A program made the translations under genes and the position numbers. This document shows positions 49,161 through 61,224 of a stretch of 64,000 nucleotides of DNA, one piece after another; the stretch's first letter is position 1, and every line of letters begins with the position of its first letter. Location: contig OZ017797.1 of assembly GCA_963969395.1 (NCBI GenBank), positions 33,170,001 to 33,234,000 on the forward strand, written 5' to 3'. The notes below the pieces were generated by a model. The model made no database searches. It saw only the letters and a program-made list of their open reading frames with translations, and was not told the origin of the DNA. Origin of the DNA: Pseudoscleropodium purum (lineage: Eukaryota > Streptophyta > Bryopsida > Hypnales > Brachytheciaceae).

Positions 49161-50553
49161 GGCAACTTTGAACCATCCCCTCTGCTCTGGACTTCGGAAG
49201 TTTGAAACTACAAGATTTCTGGGTTTGGTAAAATTGAAGTGTAGATCTGAGCAGGGTTAATTTAGGGTTTACTCAAATTTTGCATCAATTCTGCCGAGAT
49301 CACTTCCAGTCCAGGACTCATCTGCTGCATGAAGACCTGGGTTCAGGATGCACATTATCTGAATTAGAGAGTCAGAGCAATGTGCGGGAAGAACCGGCAG
49401 TTAGTTCGTTGTTAGCCGGTGCCTTTGGGAAAATAACCGGTTGGAGTGTAAAAATGGAGGATGGAAAACCGGACAAAACATTGGTAGGACTGGCAATCTA
49501 CCGGTGTGCAAAAATAGAAGGGGGCTATTTAGCTGCCACTTCCATGAAATTGTGGGATCTTAGCCACTTGCAATTTAGAATTCAAGGCTAATACTTGGGT
49601 TACTAGAGGTGGGTATCTTCTTGGACAAGGTAGACACTACTTTTTCTTAAACTGACTTTCAAGATGTATACAAAGATTGAGGCTTTGTCTAGTATTTGAA
49701 TCTTTCTTGTTGTAGAGGTGGCTTGGTGGTAGAGCAAAAGTATTACATAGTTTTTGGAGTAATCATGAAGAAGTTGTCAAGTTTTTTGTAGGAGCTAAAT
49801 TTCTTGAAAATAAAGATTTTCACTGATTCTTTGTGGTATTACAAATTGATATTTATTTGTGCCTATCACTTAGAATTGTCATAGTTATATAGTTGTATTT
49901 AGGGTTGTTTGGTATTATAACTAGTTGCTTTTTTACCACACTAGAATTAGTGATGATGTTTGAGGGTTGATATCAAAGCTGGATTTGGGCATCATGACAA
50001 ATAACATCAATGATATGCAAGTTTTACAAGTAATCCGTGCAAAACTTGCATATCAATATTCAAGCTATATTGAATCAAGTTATTGCATCAACCAAGAAAT
50101 CTTGCTCATTGACATCAAGTTGCAAATACTTTGATCAATGAAGAGTTGATAAATTTGAGACATGTGAGAACAATACATACTTGAATGACAATTGCAATAG
50201 TTTTGAACCTAATTGCTATGAAAAATAGATTATTTCCAACTTATATGGAGGATGTATTGCAACCTTTATAAATTTGAAGTTGAAGGAAATTGGCCAATGA
50301 GAATTTGATACTAGAGGAAATAAACCGGAAGATTTTGATAAGGAGAGGATGCAAATGGTGCCTCTAGGAAAAAAACTGGTCCCTTTATAAAGAGGAGGAA
50401 AATTACCAAGGCAACTTAAAAAACTTCCTGAATGCTAAGTCAGAGTATGGTCCATCTTTTTGATATGGAAACACAGAGATCACTTGCACGTGATGTAGAC
50501 CTAAAACAAGAAATTACTGAGCTTGTAGCCCTAAATTTAGAATGCAAGGGGAC
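49161..50553. other. Gene-free stretch
   Basis: A 103-codon plus frame at 49280-49591 begins at TTG, not ATG, and has no recognisable domain. The rest is AT-rich. Confidence 0.5.
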
Positions 50554-50977
50554 TAAGGTAGGAGGCTCATAAGTCAACCACTTAAGCATTGGAATTGAAT
50601 TTTGGGCAAGTGAAACTCCTCAAAATATTTTTCAGTGAATTTTCCTTGAAAGACAAGAGGAATTGGCATCTAATCCAAGTTGTTTCATATTTTTGGATTA
50701 TTTTTTATTTAGTTATGAATTTTCAAATGAGAGGTGTCATAGGTCCCTATTTATGATCCTAGGTCTTTCATAAAGTGTTCACTACAGCTTCTAAAGAAAA
50801 ATGGAAGAGAAATGGGAAAAGCAAGGAGATTGATTGGTCCTAGCAATAATGAATAGTATTTTTTCTCAATTTTTCCAAGACTAGGGAGGCCAATTTAAGA
50901 ACCACCTGTAGTCGATTCCATTACCATTTATAGGGGTGGTTGTAAATGCCCTAACGGAGTTCAAGCCTCCTACCTTA
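50554..50977. mobile_element. MITE-like element with TAAGGTAGGAGGCT ends
   Basis: Perfect 14-bp inverted ends TAAGGTAGGAGGCT and AGCCTCCTACCTTA enclose 424 bp with no coding frame. No convincing target duplication is seen. About 200 bp of its left side recurs inverted at 53.35-53.55 kb. Confidence 0.65.
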
Positions 50978-52844
50978 CCATTTTGCAACTAGATTGTGTA
51001 TAAGAGCATCACCACCAATGGGTTTGGGGAGAAGTAGCCATTTATTTCTTCAATACTCATGTGACACTTGGGTAACACTCAGTGATATCTCTATCAAAAG
51101 TAGACTAAGTATAATTTAGCTATTGGTTTTAAGAAAAAGAACAATAACATGGTTATTTTAATTGAAAAAAAAAGTTTCCTTTTCAAAAAACAACCAACAT
51201 TTTTTTATCATAGTCAATTGACAAAAAATCATACATAAAATACATACAATAGGCTTATTCAAAAGTGTTGTAGGCCCAAGTAGAGAAGGTGTTGGTTGTG
51301 TTTGCCCTAACTTTTTTATTTGAACAAGCCTTGAATTTGGGGCAAATTTATCCGTTGATCTTTGTTTTTTTTGTCATGGTCAATATCTTACTAGCACCAT
51401 AGTGATGTAATGGGGTTGTAGGGCCCTAGAATTTGCAAACCAAGGAAAGGGGATAGGGAAGGGACAAATAGCTCATGCACATTTTCCAACCTTGCCCTAC
51501 CATCTACCTAGACAAGTAGTGGGGCAAGTTTAGAAGCTTTGAGATTTTTAGCTAGCAGGGTAGCATGGCTAGAGCCTTCCCATGCACATGTAGTTATGTC
51601 ATATTCTACTAGGTAAATTTTTTGAATATTTATATTTTGTTTTGTTTTTTCCCTTTTCTTGGTTGATTTTGTGGAAGTGTTTCTTGTTTGAACAAGACAT
51701 TGTATGAAGTTGGGGGGAACAATATAGAAGGGTTTTTTATAATACACTTGTTTGATTTTGAATCTAAGGTTTGTAAAGAACTATAATTGTTAAAGCAATG
51801 ATGCTAGTATGTGAGCATGAAAATGTGAGCATGTAAGCTTTAAGTATATGTATAAATAGAAATATATCCTACAACCATTGAAAGTGCCTATAACATAAAC
51901 ACCTATAATATAGTTATGTATAACTAAATATCCTATAATCATGGAAGGTTTCTATAATACATATACCATAGATATATAGTCTTTTAAGCTCATTTGCTTA
52001 TGATCTAAGGCTCTCATAATAGCAACCTTCCTGAGGATAGGAAACATTTGTGCATCCTTCATGTCTTTTGAATGATTTTTGTTACGAGAATGCAATTTCT
52101 TTTGTAAGTTCAACTTATAAAAGGTCTTATCTCCATTTCAAAGGATTCACACCAAAAAATGTATAATCTAAATTCAATAAAAATAAATTATGGATTATTG
52201 ATATATGAAGTAGTAGAGACTCAATCTCAATCCTAAAGTATCCTTAAAAGTTCAAACATATTTTGCATAGAAGTGTTTTGGGTTACATGATTAAATTGTC
52301 AAAGTATATCATTTCTTACATGTTCTCTATTTAGATATTTTTTGCATTATAAATGGATGACTTCTCAATTTTGAAGACAAAGTCGAATGAATTTTTTTTA
52401 ATCTTATTTGTCATACTTTGTAATATTTTTTGGGGGTAAAATTGAACAGGTTATGGACTAAGTATTGTGAAAGTTGAACCTCTCAAGAAATAAATCACAA
52501 ATTGGTGTAATGAGGAAGTCTCTACAATCATGTCATTATCTATCCATTTCAACTATATTGAAAAAACTTGATGCTCTTAACAGTATAAATCAGTTTGCCT
52601 ATTAAGAGTAGAATGGTGTACAAATAGATATTGGAAAATCTCTCTCCTAAGAAGAATATGTATCAATAGTCTTGGTATCACTTGTACAATACCTTTCCTT
52701 AGAGACTTCAAGTAAAAATCCAATATGAATAAACTTTCAATTCAAGTTGACTCAAAAAAAGTTGGAATTATTTTTCTCTCTTTTCCAACTTATGAATACC
52801 ATTTACTAAGTTTGGAATCTTATGCTAACCATTTCTTGACTTAA
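50978..52844. other. AT-rich gene-free stretch
   Basis: No gene seen. An inverted pair AGGCTTATTCAAA and TTTGAACAAGCCT lies at about 51250-51333, a hairpin or small worn MITE. Confidence 0.5.
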
Positions 52845-52968
52845 AGGTATGTTCACACTTGATGTTAAAGAGTGTTGTTACTAAGGGTCTTAGGAACAAA
52901 TTTAGACCTATTTCTAAACCGGATTTACAATGCAAACATCACCCCTAACACCAAGTGCAAACAAACCT
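52845..52968. mobile_element. PIF/Harbinger-type MITE, copy B (124 bp)
   Basis: Same length as copy A at 18464 and homologous throughout in the opposite orientation. Ends AGGTATGTTCACACTTGATG and CACCAAGTGCAAACAAACCT. The flanks are TAA (52842-52844) and TTA (52969-52971), one mismatch from a perfect duplication. Confidence 0.85.
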
Positions 52969-53220
52969 TTAGTAATTGCCTCTTAGTAAATGAATGATAA
53001 TTCACTCAAATGCTCATTTACTGTGGTTCAAAAGTACACTGCCACTTAACAAGAAAGATTCAATTTACTCTTTAGCACATTATTTTGGTGCTCCATTTAA
53101 ATTATGGATCACACTAAATGGAGCAAGTGACCTCTAGAGCCTAGCTAGACACAATGTCCTTGTCATCTCCTTGAGCAACGACATCTTTTGCAAAGTCTAA
53201 GAAATATGTGATTATTTGCA

Positions 53221-53550
53221 AAGGTAGGAGGTTCTAAAAGCACACAAGCTCTAAAAGCATCCACCTCCTTAATTGTACATTGCATGTACATGTTTATTTT
53301 TTTTGTAGCCTTCAGCCATGTACAAATAGTATACATTTTAGGAGGTGGATGCTATTAGAGCCCTATACCACTTCAGCTTCAAAATTTCATAACTAATTCC
53401 ACAAAGCTCTAAAAAATATGAAACGACTTGAATTAGATGCCAATTCTATTTGTCTTTCAAGGAAAATTTCCTGAAAAATATTCAAAAAAGTTTCATCTCC
53501 CAAAAATCAGTTCCAGCTCTTAAATGTTCGGTTTATGGACCTCCTACCTT
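53221..53550. mobile_element. MITE-like element with AAGGTAGGAGGT ends, containing a hairpin
   Basis: Ends AAGGTAGGAGGT and ACCTCCTACCTT are perfectly inverted over 12 bp and related to those of the element at 50554. Its right-hand 200 bp matches the other element's left side inverted. A second inverted pair lies inside (53251-53358). Confidence 0.6.
53251..53358. repeat. 108-bp hairpin inside the MITE-like element
   Basis: CTAAAAGCATCCACCTCCT at the left is matched by its near-perfect inverse AGGAGGTGGATGCTATTAG at the right (one mismatch in 19). The loop contains ACATTGCATGTACATG. Confidence 0.85.
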
Positions 53551-54212
53551 ACCCATCAGAATGGTAGAGGAGGTGCAATAGGAATTGCAATGACCACATT
53601 TGTTAAGTTGAGGGGTAGTTCCACGCATCTGAAATAAATTTTTGCGTTTCTAGTTAGGAAAGGAAATTAGATGGTTTGGTTTTTATGACAATGGATGCCG
53701 GAGTTAACCTTGAACGAGCAGCTATAAAAACACCTTCACATGTCACTTGATCCTCGCAACCTTCTGCACAGCAATGCATATTGCATATTGGATTAACACA
53801 CTGGTGTTCAGTTCAAGGATGAAAATAAATTTAAAAAGTTGAACCCATGTGACTTGATCAAGTGAAGATGCTTCCTGACAATACGGTATGCAGGATGTGT
53901 GAAATGTGCTCTGAAAGTAGGTGGGTAAGGAGCGACACATGCCATAGTGAGGTGGTGAAGAGTTGCTCTGCCTTGGTGAAGGGGTACGTGACGCTGAGCT
54001 ACAGTTCAAGGGCAAAATTTGGAAGTATTATTGAAGAATAATTTACAGCAAGTTTCAAAACTTACAGCAGGATTCACGTACAATTGCGTCCAGTACTTCT
54101 CACTGATTGGAAATTGTGCTGGAATCGATGAAGCCTGAAGTATCGCACAATAGTTCTGATAAGACATGAATCAATCCGGCATTCAGATTTTGATCTGCCG
54201 TGCTAGTTTGCA

Positions 54213-56753
54213 TCATCGCCCAGGTTCCAGAGTGCTATAACTCCACGAAGCCAGAGAAGAGGCTGCAGCAGGAGTGACACTTCCACTGCCGCTAAATTCG
54301 GATCCGCGGAATGGAGATCCTGGTAATTCAATCTCACACGCTCCTTCAAGGATCTGCACAGCCTGCCAGACACGACCCACACCATATCAAGGATACCGTT
54401 GTCAATGTTAAGATTTTCCTGAGGGCAAGTTCTGTGAACAATTCAACAGCTAGTACAGCTTTAATTTGCCACCCAATTGCACAATCAGTAAGGTAGATTC
54501 TCTACCTTGCTCATGGTTGGCCTTTGTGCAGGGTCTTCTTGCACACATGCCAATGCCAATCTTGCCAACAGCATGACTTGGTCTGTGTCCACATCTCCAG
54601 CCAGATGCTTGTCCACGATCGGTGAAAGATCGTTGCCAGCTATACGATCATACACCCATATATGGAAATAAAATTTCGATGTACTGACCTTGAAGTCGAC
54701 GTTTTTCCTGCCCCCAATGATCTCCAATGCCACCATCCCAAAGCTATACACATCGCATTTCTCTGTGATGGGACTGTTGCTCACGAACCATTCGGGAGCC
54801 AGATAACCCCGAGTGCCTCGCACCACAGTGAACGCATCCGCCTCTTGTCTGTCCACGAGCTTTGCAAGACCAAAATCAGAAAGCTTTGCAGAGAAATTCT
54901 CATCTAGGAGGATGTTCTCGGGCTTCACATCGCAGTGGAGAATTCTCTTTCGGCAGCCTTCGTGCAGGTAAGCCAGCCCCCGCGCTATGTCTAATGCAAT
55001 GGAGAATCGGCGTGGCCATGTGAGGGCTTTGGCGACCCTGTTTGGCTTGGTGAAGAGATACTTGTCGAGCGAGCCGTTGCTCATAAATTCGTAGACCAAG
55101 AGCCGCTCGGATTTCTCGAAGCAGTAGCCGAACATACGCACAAGGTTGAAATGGTGAATGTTGCCAATTGTTGCCACCTGAAGCACATTATCCGCACATT
55201 CAAGTATAAGTTCCTCCTTATGTCCCCAAACATCCAACCCTAGAGAAAAGTTGTGAGATCAGTGTGCCCTTCCAGTACCTCTGCTCGGAATTGTTTCTCT
55301 CCTTGGCCAGACTCTTCTAGTTTCTTCACAGCAATTGCCTGACCATTCGCAAGGACCCCCTTGTACACGGCACCGAACCCTCCCTTCCCAAGCTGGTTGC
55401 TGAAATTGTCAGTCGCCACAGCCATTTCTTTATACCGAAACCGTGTGGCTGCCTCTGACACTCCATCCAACTCAAAAATTTCAAATGGAGTCTTAGAATT
55501 GCGGTGCCACACCAAGATGAGGACGATACCCAGTAGTATAATCGCTCCCACACCTCCAACCACACCTGCACCAATGCCATCAAGCAGATAAAGTATATAT
55601 CAACTCCTGAAAACCCTAAGTGTACTGTAGACTGATGCTCTTCTTCATTGCATTGAAAAACATAAACTTTAGCGTCTAAGGAAGGCATCCTTACCTCCGA
55701 TGATGGCCCGTCTCCTATTTGATGTGTCGGACGAGGCTTCACAAGACAACAAAAAATCCTGTGGTCAATTGATTGTTTACGATTGCGAACGTTCAAGACT
55801 TCAGCAAATATAACTTAGAGTTTCATACCTGGAGGGCATATGGAGGTTGTATTGGAGCTTTCGCAGAGGCACGAAAACCCGTTCGTGCTGTTGTATCCGC
55901 ACGCCCCTGAGCTGTTCGTGCATAGAGCACAAGTCTGACTTCCCACAATCGTTTCGTTCCACGCGAGCTCAATGAAGAAAGTAAACTTGCTGATGTCAAC
56001 TTGCGGATTGTAGTTAAGCACACTTGTGTATCCAGCACACCTACACCCATGTTTCAAAAGCACCGTCAATGAAGGGTACCAAAAGCACGAATGTACTGGA
56101 AATTTACAGAGGGAGATGGGATATCGCCATCGCAAAGAATATTTCATTAAAAACGGGTACGAATCATTTTACTTTAGGAGAGAAAGATCGATGGAGCTGT
56201 TGGATTTCTGCGTCAGTTGACAGCATTCAGTGACGAGTTTGACAGGATCCGAAATGCCATAATCCGCACACGTCTTGAACGCGCTGCAAACGGATGCCGA
56301 AGCATTACAGCTGAATTGCGAAGACTTCACAAGTGTCGCATTTTCGACGCAATTCAGCAACAAGAGCTGTGCGTTTCTCGAGAGAAACAGTCGGCTTCCT
56401 GGGCTGACAGTGAAGTTTCTCCCTTGCACAATCCCTCCACTGCACGTCGTCATTGATGTATCCTTCAGCGTGAGAGTTTTCTTGGCGTAATCAACGGACT
56501 GAACAGGATAAACTCCCGAATCCGCCACCAGGTCAAGAACACTCCCATTTGTACATTGTAAGAGGCTGCTAAACTCTGGGTTTCCACACCCCCGGTCAAT
56601 TCCAAAGGGATAGCTTACGCTTATATTACCACAACTCGTCCTACACGGCGCTTGAGCAACAGTAAACTGCCAGGTTGAAGCGAAGATCACTGCAAAACTA
56701 ACTAAAACTCTACAGCTAAGGTGTCTACCAACTCTCATATAAAACTCCTCCAT
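54213..56753 (-). CDS. Receptor-like kinase with GUB_WAK ectodomain (LRK10L/WAK-type)
   Basis: A plasma-membrane Ser/Thr kinase, probably sensing cell-wall or external ligands. Five exons, 56753-56173, 56040-55829, 55565-55279, 55177-54506 and 54362-54213, join in phase to 633 residues. Order: signal peptide ([13 protein letters not shown], about 13-33); GUB_WAK_bind domain ([20 protein letters not shown]-rich); WAK-associated Cys-rich segment ([22 protein letters not shown]) near 225-260; TM helix ([17 protein letters not shown], about 266-284); kinase with [16 protein letters not shown] (Lys), [10 protein letters not shown] catalytic loop, [17 protein letters not shown] and [14 protein letters not shown]; Ser-rich tail ending LEPGR. 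The catalytic loop has Cys in place of the Arg of HRD, so it is a non-RD kinase, often linked to immune or wall signalling. Splice signals: AAA|GTAAAA, GTAG|GTGTGC, CCAG|GTATGA, GCAG|GTGTGG, GAG|GTACTG, TTCAG|GTGGCA, CAAG|GTAGAG, GCAG|GCTGTG. The start follows a plausible 5' region. No damage seen. Confidence 0.92.
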
Positions 56754-56759
56754 TTTCCC

Positions 56760-58080
56760 AATTTCTAAAATTCCTGCAAGGAATCCTTTATGCTGGACGC
56801 GAAGAAGAGTTGTTCATGCAGCAGATCGATCATCAGAAACCCTAGCTAAGACCGGCGTCGTACAATTTGAAAACAAGAGAAGCGAGCACCATACACTAGT
56901 TTCTGATAGAGTAGATCACTACAATCCCTGTGAAATAGGATCATTCAGCTCAGAAACATCTCTGTCGGCCGCATAAAAAAACATTACAGCCCTGGAAAGC
57001 TTTGTCAATGCCAAATGCTTCAGGAGAAGGGGAATTGCTCATACGTACAGCAGACAAGCAAAAGCCATAGCTAAGAAGAGCGTTGTACTCGTTATAACAA
57101 GAAGAAAGCAAACACCATACGGCAGCTACTGTAACTTTTTACATTGTCTGTCGATCACAAGTCGCCATGCAGTACATAGCTAAGGTCACCTAGTCAATAC
57201 AAGACAAGCAGACAGCATACACTATTTTATGAAATACTATTGTAAAGTTACGACACTATCTCTAAGAAAGAATCATTCCAATCCGAAATATCTCTCTCCA
57301 GTGTCCACCGTATAAAAAATTATTAAAGTCTGGAAAGCTGATTAATTGCATGAAATGATTACGGAATCAAAACAAACCACTTGAGTTAACATTAATATAA
57401 GTACAGTAATATACTGAGCTTATGCGCACGTCTAAGTTACAACTTGGTTGCAACGACGATCGCAGGAAATCTGACTTAATACCTTAACCCAGTTTTTCGC
57501 AAAGCACGAACTAGTGAGCGCGTCCTCCCAAGAACTGAAACTCGACAAACAACCTGCAATGAAACACACGATCTGAAATTTCACAGAAATCATGTTTAAC
57601 TTATTTAATTCCTACGCTGAGCGAAGAATCAACGCAAAGCTCCGGAAAACAATGATAATATGAAATCTAAGCCTGGCCATGGCCCGTATTTCACGAACTT
57701 CGATGCCCGAAGAGATGGAATGATTCCTAATCGCGCGAGATAAGAGAATTGAATATAATATTTTCAACTGGGATCGTTCGGAAGCAGGAGTCGAAGGAGC
57801 CGTGGCGAAGGAGGCTCAACCGTAGCCAATCATACACAGCTGCAACTGTGCGGTGCAATAAAACTTTAACTTAAATCGTGTACAGTTGCAGGGGTTCTGT
57901 GGAAAATTTCTACGAAATGTCATAGAATCCTCCAGATGTTTTCAGTTACCGGGGTTCTGTACAGTAGAAATTTTCAACAAAATGTTATGGAAGCCTCCAG
58001 TTGTTGTCAGTTGTCAGTTGTTTCAACAAAATTTCACGCCATTATGTTAAATTCAGACTTCAAGGAGCAACTGAGTTTAC
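56760..58080. other. Upstream region of the receptor kinase gene
   Basis: Promoter or 5' UTR and intergenic sequence. A 23-bp motif 'TTGCAGGGGTTCTGT' / 'TTACCGGGGTTCTGT' is repeated about 57885-57965 with 'AAATTTCTACGAAATGT' and 'AAATTTTCAACAAAATGT', a short tandem duplication. No gene is recognised. Confidence 0.5.
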
Positions 58081-61000
58081 CTTACCCTCCTTTCACTGTA
58101 ACAGTGTGCGTTGTCAATGAGGCAGGGGGGGCTTCTGTATCCTTGAAAAGGAGACCCTTGCGTTCAGTTGGAGGCTCACCCCCCCGAAGATCGACTCGTT
58201 TGCTTAGGTTCTGGCAGTTCGGATTGTCCAGTTCCCTGGTGCTCTGGTCCGGGTTTGCTGGTTTGTTGCTTTGGTTGCTTGTTTCCTGAAAACTCGCAAA
58301 AAATTTTCGCTGAGGCTCGCCCCTGGTTCTGTGTACTTTTCCCCTTGCAATGGAATTGGTCCATGTGTTTCAAAAAAATAAAAAAGAGACCCTTGCAATG
58401 AAAAAAAACTGTCTTTCTTTATGTGACTCTTTCAGCCAACCCCAATCCTTGAAACCATTGGTAAGTCCTTCGGAAGCATCCAAGATGGCATAATATCTTA
58501 CCAGCATGGGAAGGATCATTGCCTCGTCATAGTGTTATGCTTCAAGGACATGCGGCTACCTCAAAAAGTAGATTCTCACGGTTCCAGTTGTTCCCCCAAA
58601 ACCCCAGACCAACTATTGAGTTTTGAGATTTTATGTTTACTTTGAAAGGGTGGGCCTGTGACCATGACTTCAAGGAAGGTGAAGGTTTGCTATGAAGGAA
58701 GGGTGAAAATGATGGGTTTTAGTAGAGCGAAATTAGGCTGATCAGGGAGATTAGGGGAGATTTTTTTAGGGGTGTAGGGACTGTGTGGGAAATCAAATGT
58801 AGTCTAAAATTAGCACTAACCGCAAGGCTGTGAATTCCCGATCGACCAAGAAGACCAAGTCTAGACCCGAACATACCGAGGCAGCAGACGAAATTTCCAA
58901 CAGCGATCGAAACTTTACAGGGCGGAAATTTCGACACACGAGGTTTGAAAAAGGACTGTGTGGGAGAAGGCACACGAGCGAGGTTCACGGCGATGGGCTG
59001 ACAGGAAAAGGCAACCCCGAGGGAGCAGGCATTTGGCACCAATCGAACGGAAGCAAGGCGGACTGGCGGAGATCCAAAGCGAAGACAAAAACCCAAAATC
59101 CGAGGCACCCAAGCGTGATCAGCAGCGGGAAGAATCTCGTGGCTAAGCAACTCCCGGCGAATCACAAGTTCACAACACACTGAAGAATCAGCATGCCCGG
59201 AAATCCAGACCAGCTCGCGGAAGAATCCACGACGTCATCAAGAGGCAAATGACAAAGACGAACCGATTGTAGAGAGGGCGACGAGAAGGTCCGAAGATGA
59301 ATTCGAAGGCATCACTCGAGGAACTCGAAGGCTGCAGCCCGAGGATGAGGGAGCTGCGGATGCAATGAACCGGGAGAGAAGGCAAAGAGAAGATCAGGAC
59401 GACAGCAGCGAGGTCAAGGGAGCGCAATCGCAGTGTGGGTGATTGGTTTCAAGGCTTTTTTAAAAAAATTTATTGATTGCACCAGAAAAAAATAATAGGG
59501 CTAAAAAATGGCAATGAATATTGAGGTTTTTTAGCGAGAAAACTTTGAATTACAAAAAAATGTTGGATGAAATTGCCTAATTGTGGATGAAAATAGAATT
59601 ATAGACTTTTTGCCATCATGTGTAGAGAATGTGTGGTCATGTTCATTGAAGTCATAATATTGGACTTTACAATCCAATTCCTAGTTAGCCCTTTCTACAC
59701 CAATTTCACACTAAAGTTGTCATAATGCAAACCCTAAACAATTCTTACTACATTAGGATGCAATAGGACACAATTAATTCAATCCAAAACTAATTCAACA
59801 AGGTGGCAATTGGGCCTCAAATTTCTTATCCTACATCAACACAATACATTGATCTATTCATTAACATAGTTTACCTCCAAAAAGAGGCAACAAGGGTAGC
59901 CCTCATTGCCTATGTCTTTGAGACATGGATAATCGACATGAATAATTGAACAACATTGATTTGCCGTAATAGTAAGATGGGGTGAAATTAGCATCACCTA
60001 GAAAATTAATTATGTAACAAATCTACAAATGTAAAAGGTTTAATGAAGGACATCAATTTTAAACTGTAGAAACAAAGAGTGCCCTTAAGTATTGGTTCAA
60101 TATTAGGAGTAATTTGGTAAATAACTCGGTCATGGAAGGCTACATCCTTCCAAGATTAATTTCACTACAAGATTTTTTATTTGTAGAAATAAACATACAA
60201 TACAAGAATATTTCAACCTAGTCTTACTATAATAATTCAAAAAATAGTATAAATTTAGTAAATTAGTGTCACACACAATCACACACAATCATACACTAAG
60301 AAGACAAAATTAGTGCACCCCAATAGACCCTCATATTTTCATGATTGATGGATGGATGATCTTTGGACGTTATCAATATTTCTTCATCCATTTGAATGTG
60401 GCCTAGGACAAAAAAATATGCAAATAAAGAAAGAAAAATTTGATTTTTTTTTCAAAATTAAAAAAAAAACAGGTCAAAAGAATTTGGTCCTGTTGTGTCA
60501 CAGGGAACTCATTCGTAGAACTTCATTTTTGTCTGATTGGCAAAATTGCAGTACTTTAATTGGTGGCCTGAAACGGAAATCTACACCAATTGAAATTTTT
60601 TCCATTTATTTTTCAAATATGTCATTGCATGTTTTGTGTAAGATGTAAAAATTTGAGATTATTGTGAATTTTTCTAATAAGAAATGAATGAAATTTATAT
60701 CAAATATCTAATATGTTTACAAAAAATCTAAAAATGTTTTCAAAGGTGTACATTATAGTGTAAAATACCATGGTGAAAACAACAACCAGATCATTCTAAA
60801 ATTAGAATCTCAATATTCCAATGTTCAAATTGCAATCTAATATTCAAATTTAATAATTTTTCAAAATTTCAAATTGGAGTAAGTGAAACTAGACTTGATG
60901 AGCCTCATTTCATTAGTTGCTTTCAAATTCAAAAAAAGATTTTCTTTTGGCTTAAATTCAAACCCAAAGAAAGGTGCATGAATTGCCAAAATGCACTACA

Positions 61001-61224
61001 TGGTGGTCTATGGACTTGCCATTTTCTTATATAGAAGGATCAAAATATACTAAAAGGAAAAAATACAAAACACACTTTATTGAAATAGAATTTAAAAGAT
61101 TCATTCCAAAAGAATAAGACCTATCACAAAGGTAATTTGCTAAAAATAATTAGATTCATGAACAAATAGGTACATTCTTCATTTCTATAATAATCTTGAT
61201 AGTCATGGCCATAGTAAATATAGA
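58081..61224. other. Gene-free stretch; GC-richer to 59.43 kb, then AT-rich
   Basis: 58.8-59.4 kb has overlapping frames on both strands up to 150 codons, as GC-rich sequence does, but none shows a domain or a good start, and the 79-codon minus frame at 59188-59427 begins at TTG. From 59.43 kb the DNA is AT-rich with no frame of note. Confidence 0.5.
60378..60412. repeat. Direct repeat, left copy, before the Dof-like ORF
   Basis: About 33 bp, containing TTTCTTCATCCATTTGAATG then TGGCCTAGGACAA. The matching right copy is at 62546-62579, with two differences (TGGCTTGGGACAA). Confidence 0.8.

Noticed and set aside
49280..49591. 103-codon plus frame downstream of a telo-box
   Set aside because: It starts with TTG, the first in-frame ATG leaves a short peptide and no domain is seen; it may be a transcribed non-coding region.
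50554..53550. A single 3-kb element with long terminal inverted repeats
   Set aside because: Each side has its own pair of AGGTAGGAGG ends, so two separate small elements explain the pattern better; no outer target duplication was found.
58719..59183. Overlapping frames of up to 153 codons on both strands
   Set aside because: They overlap in several frames in GC-rich DNA and show no domain.
59188..59427. 79-codon minus frame with a signal-like hydrophobic start
   Set aside because: Its start is TTG and I found no upstream ATG or splice partner.
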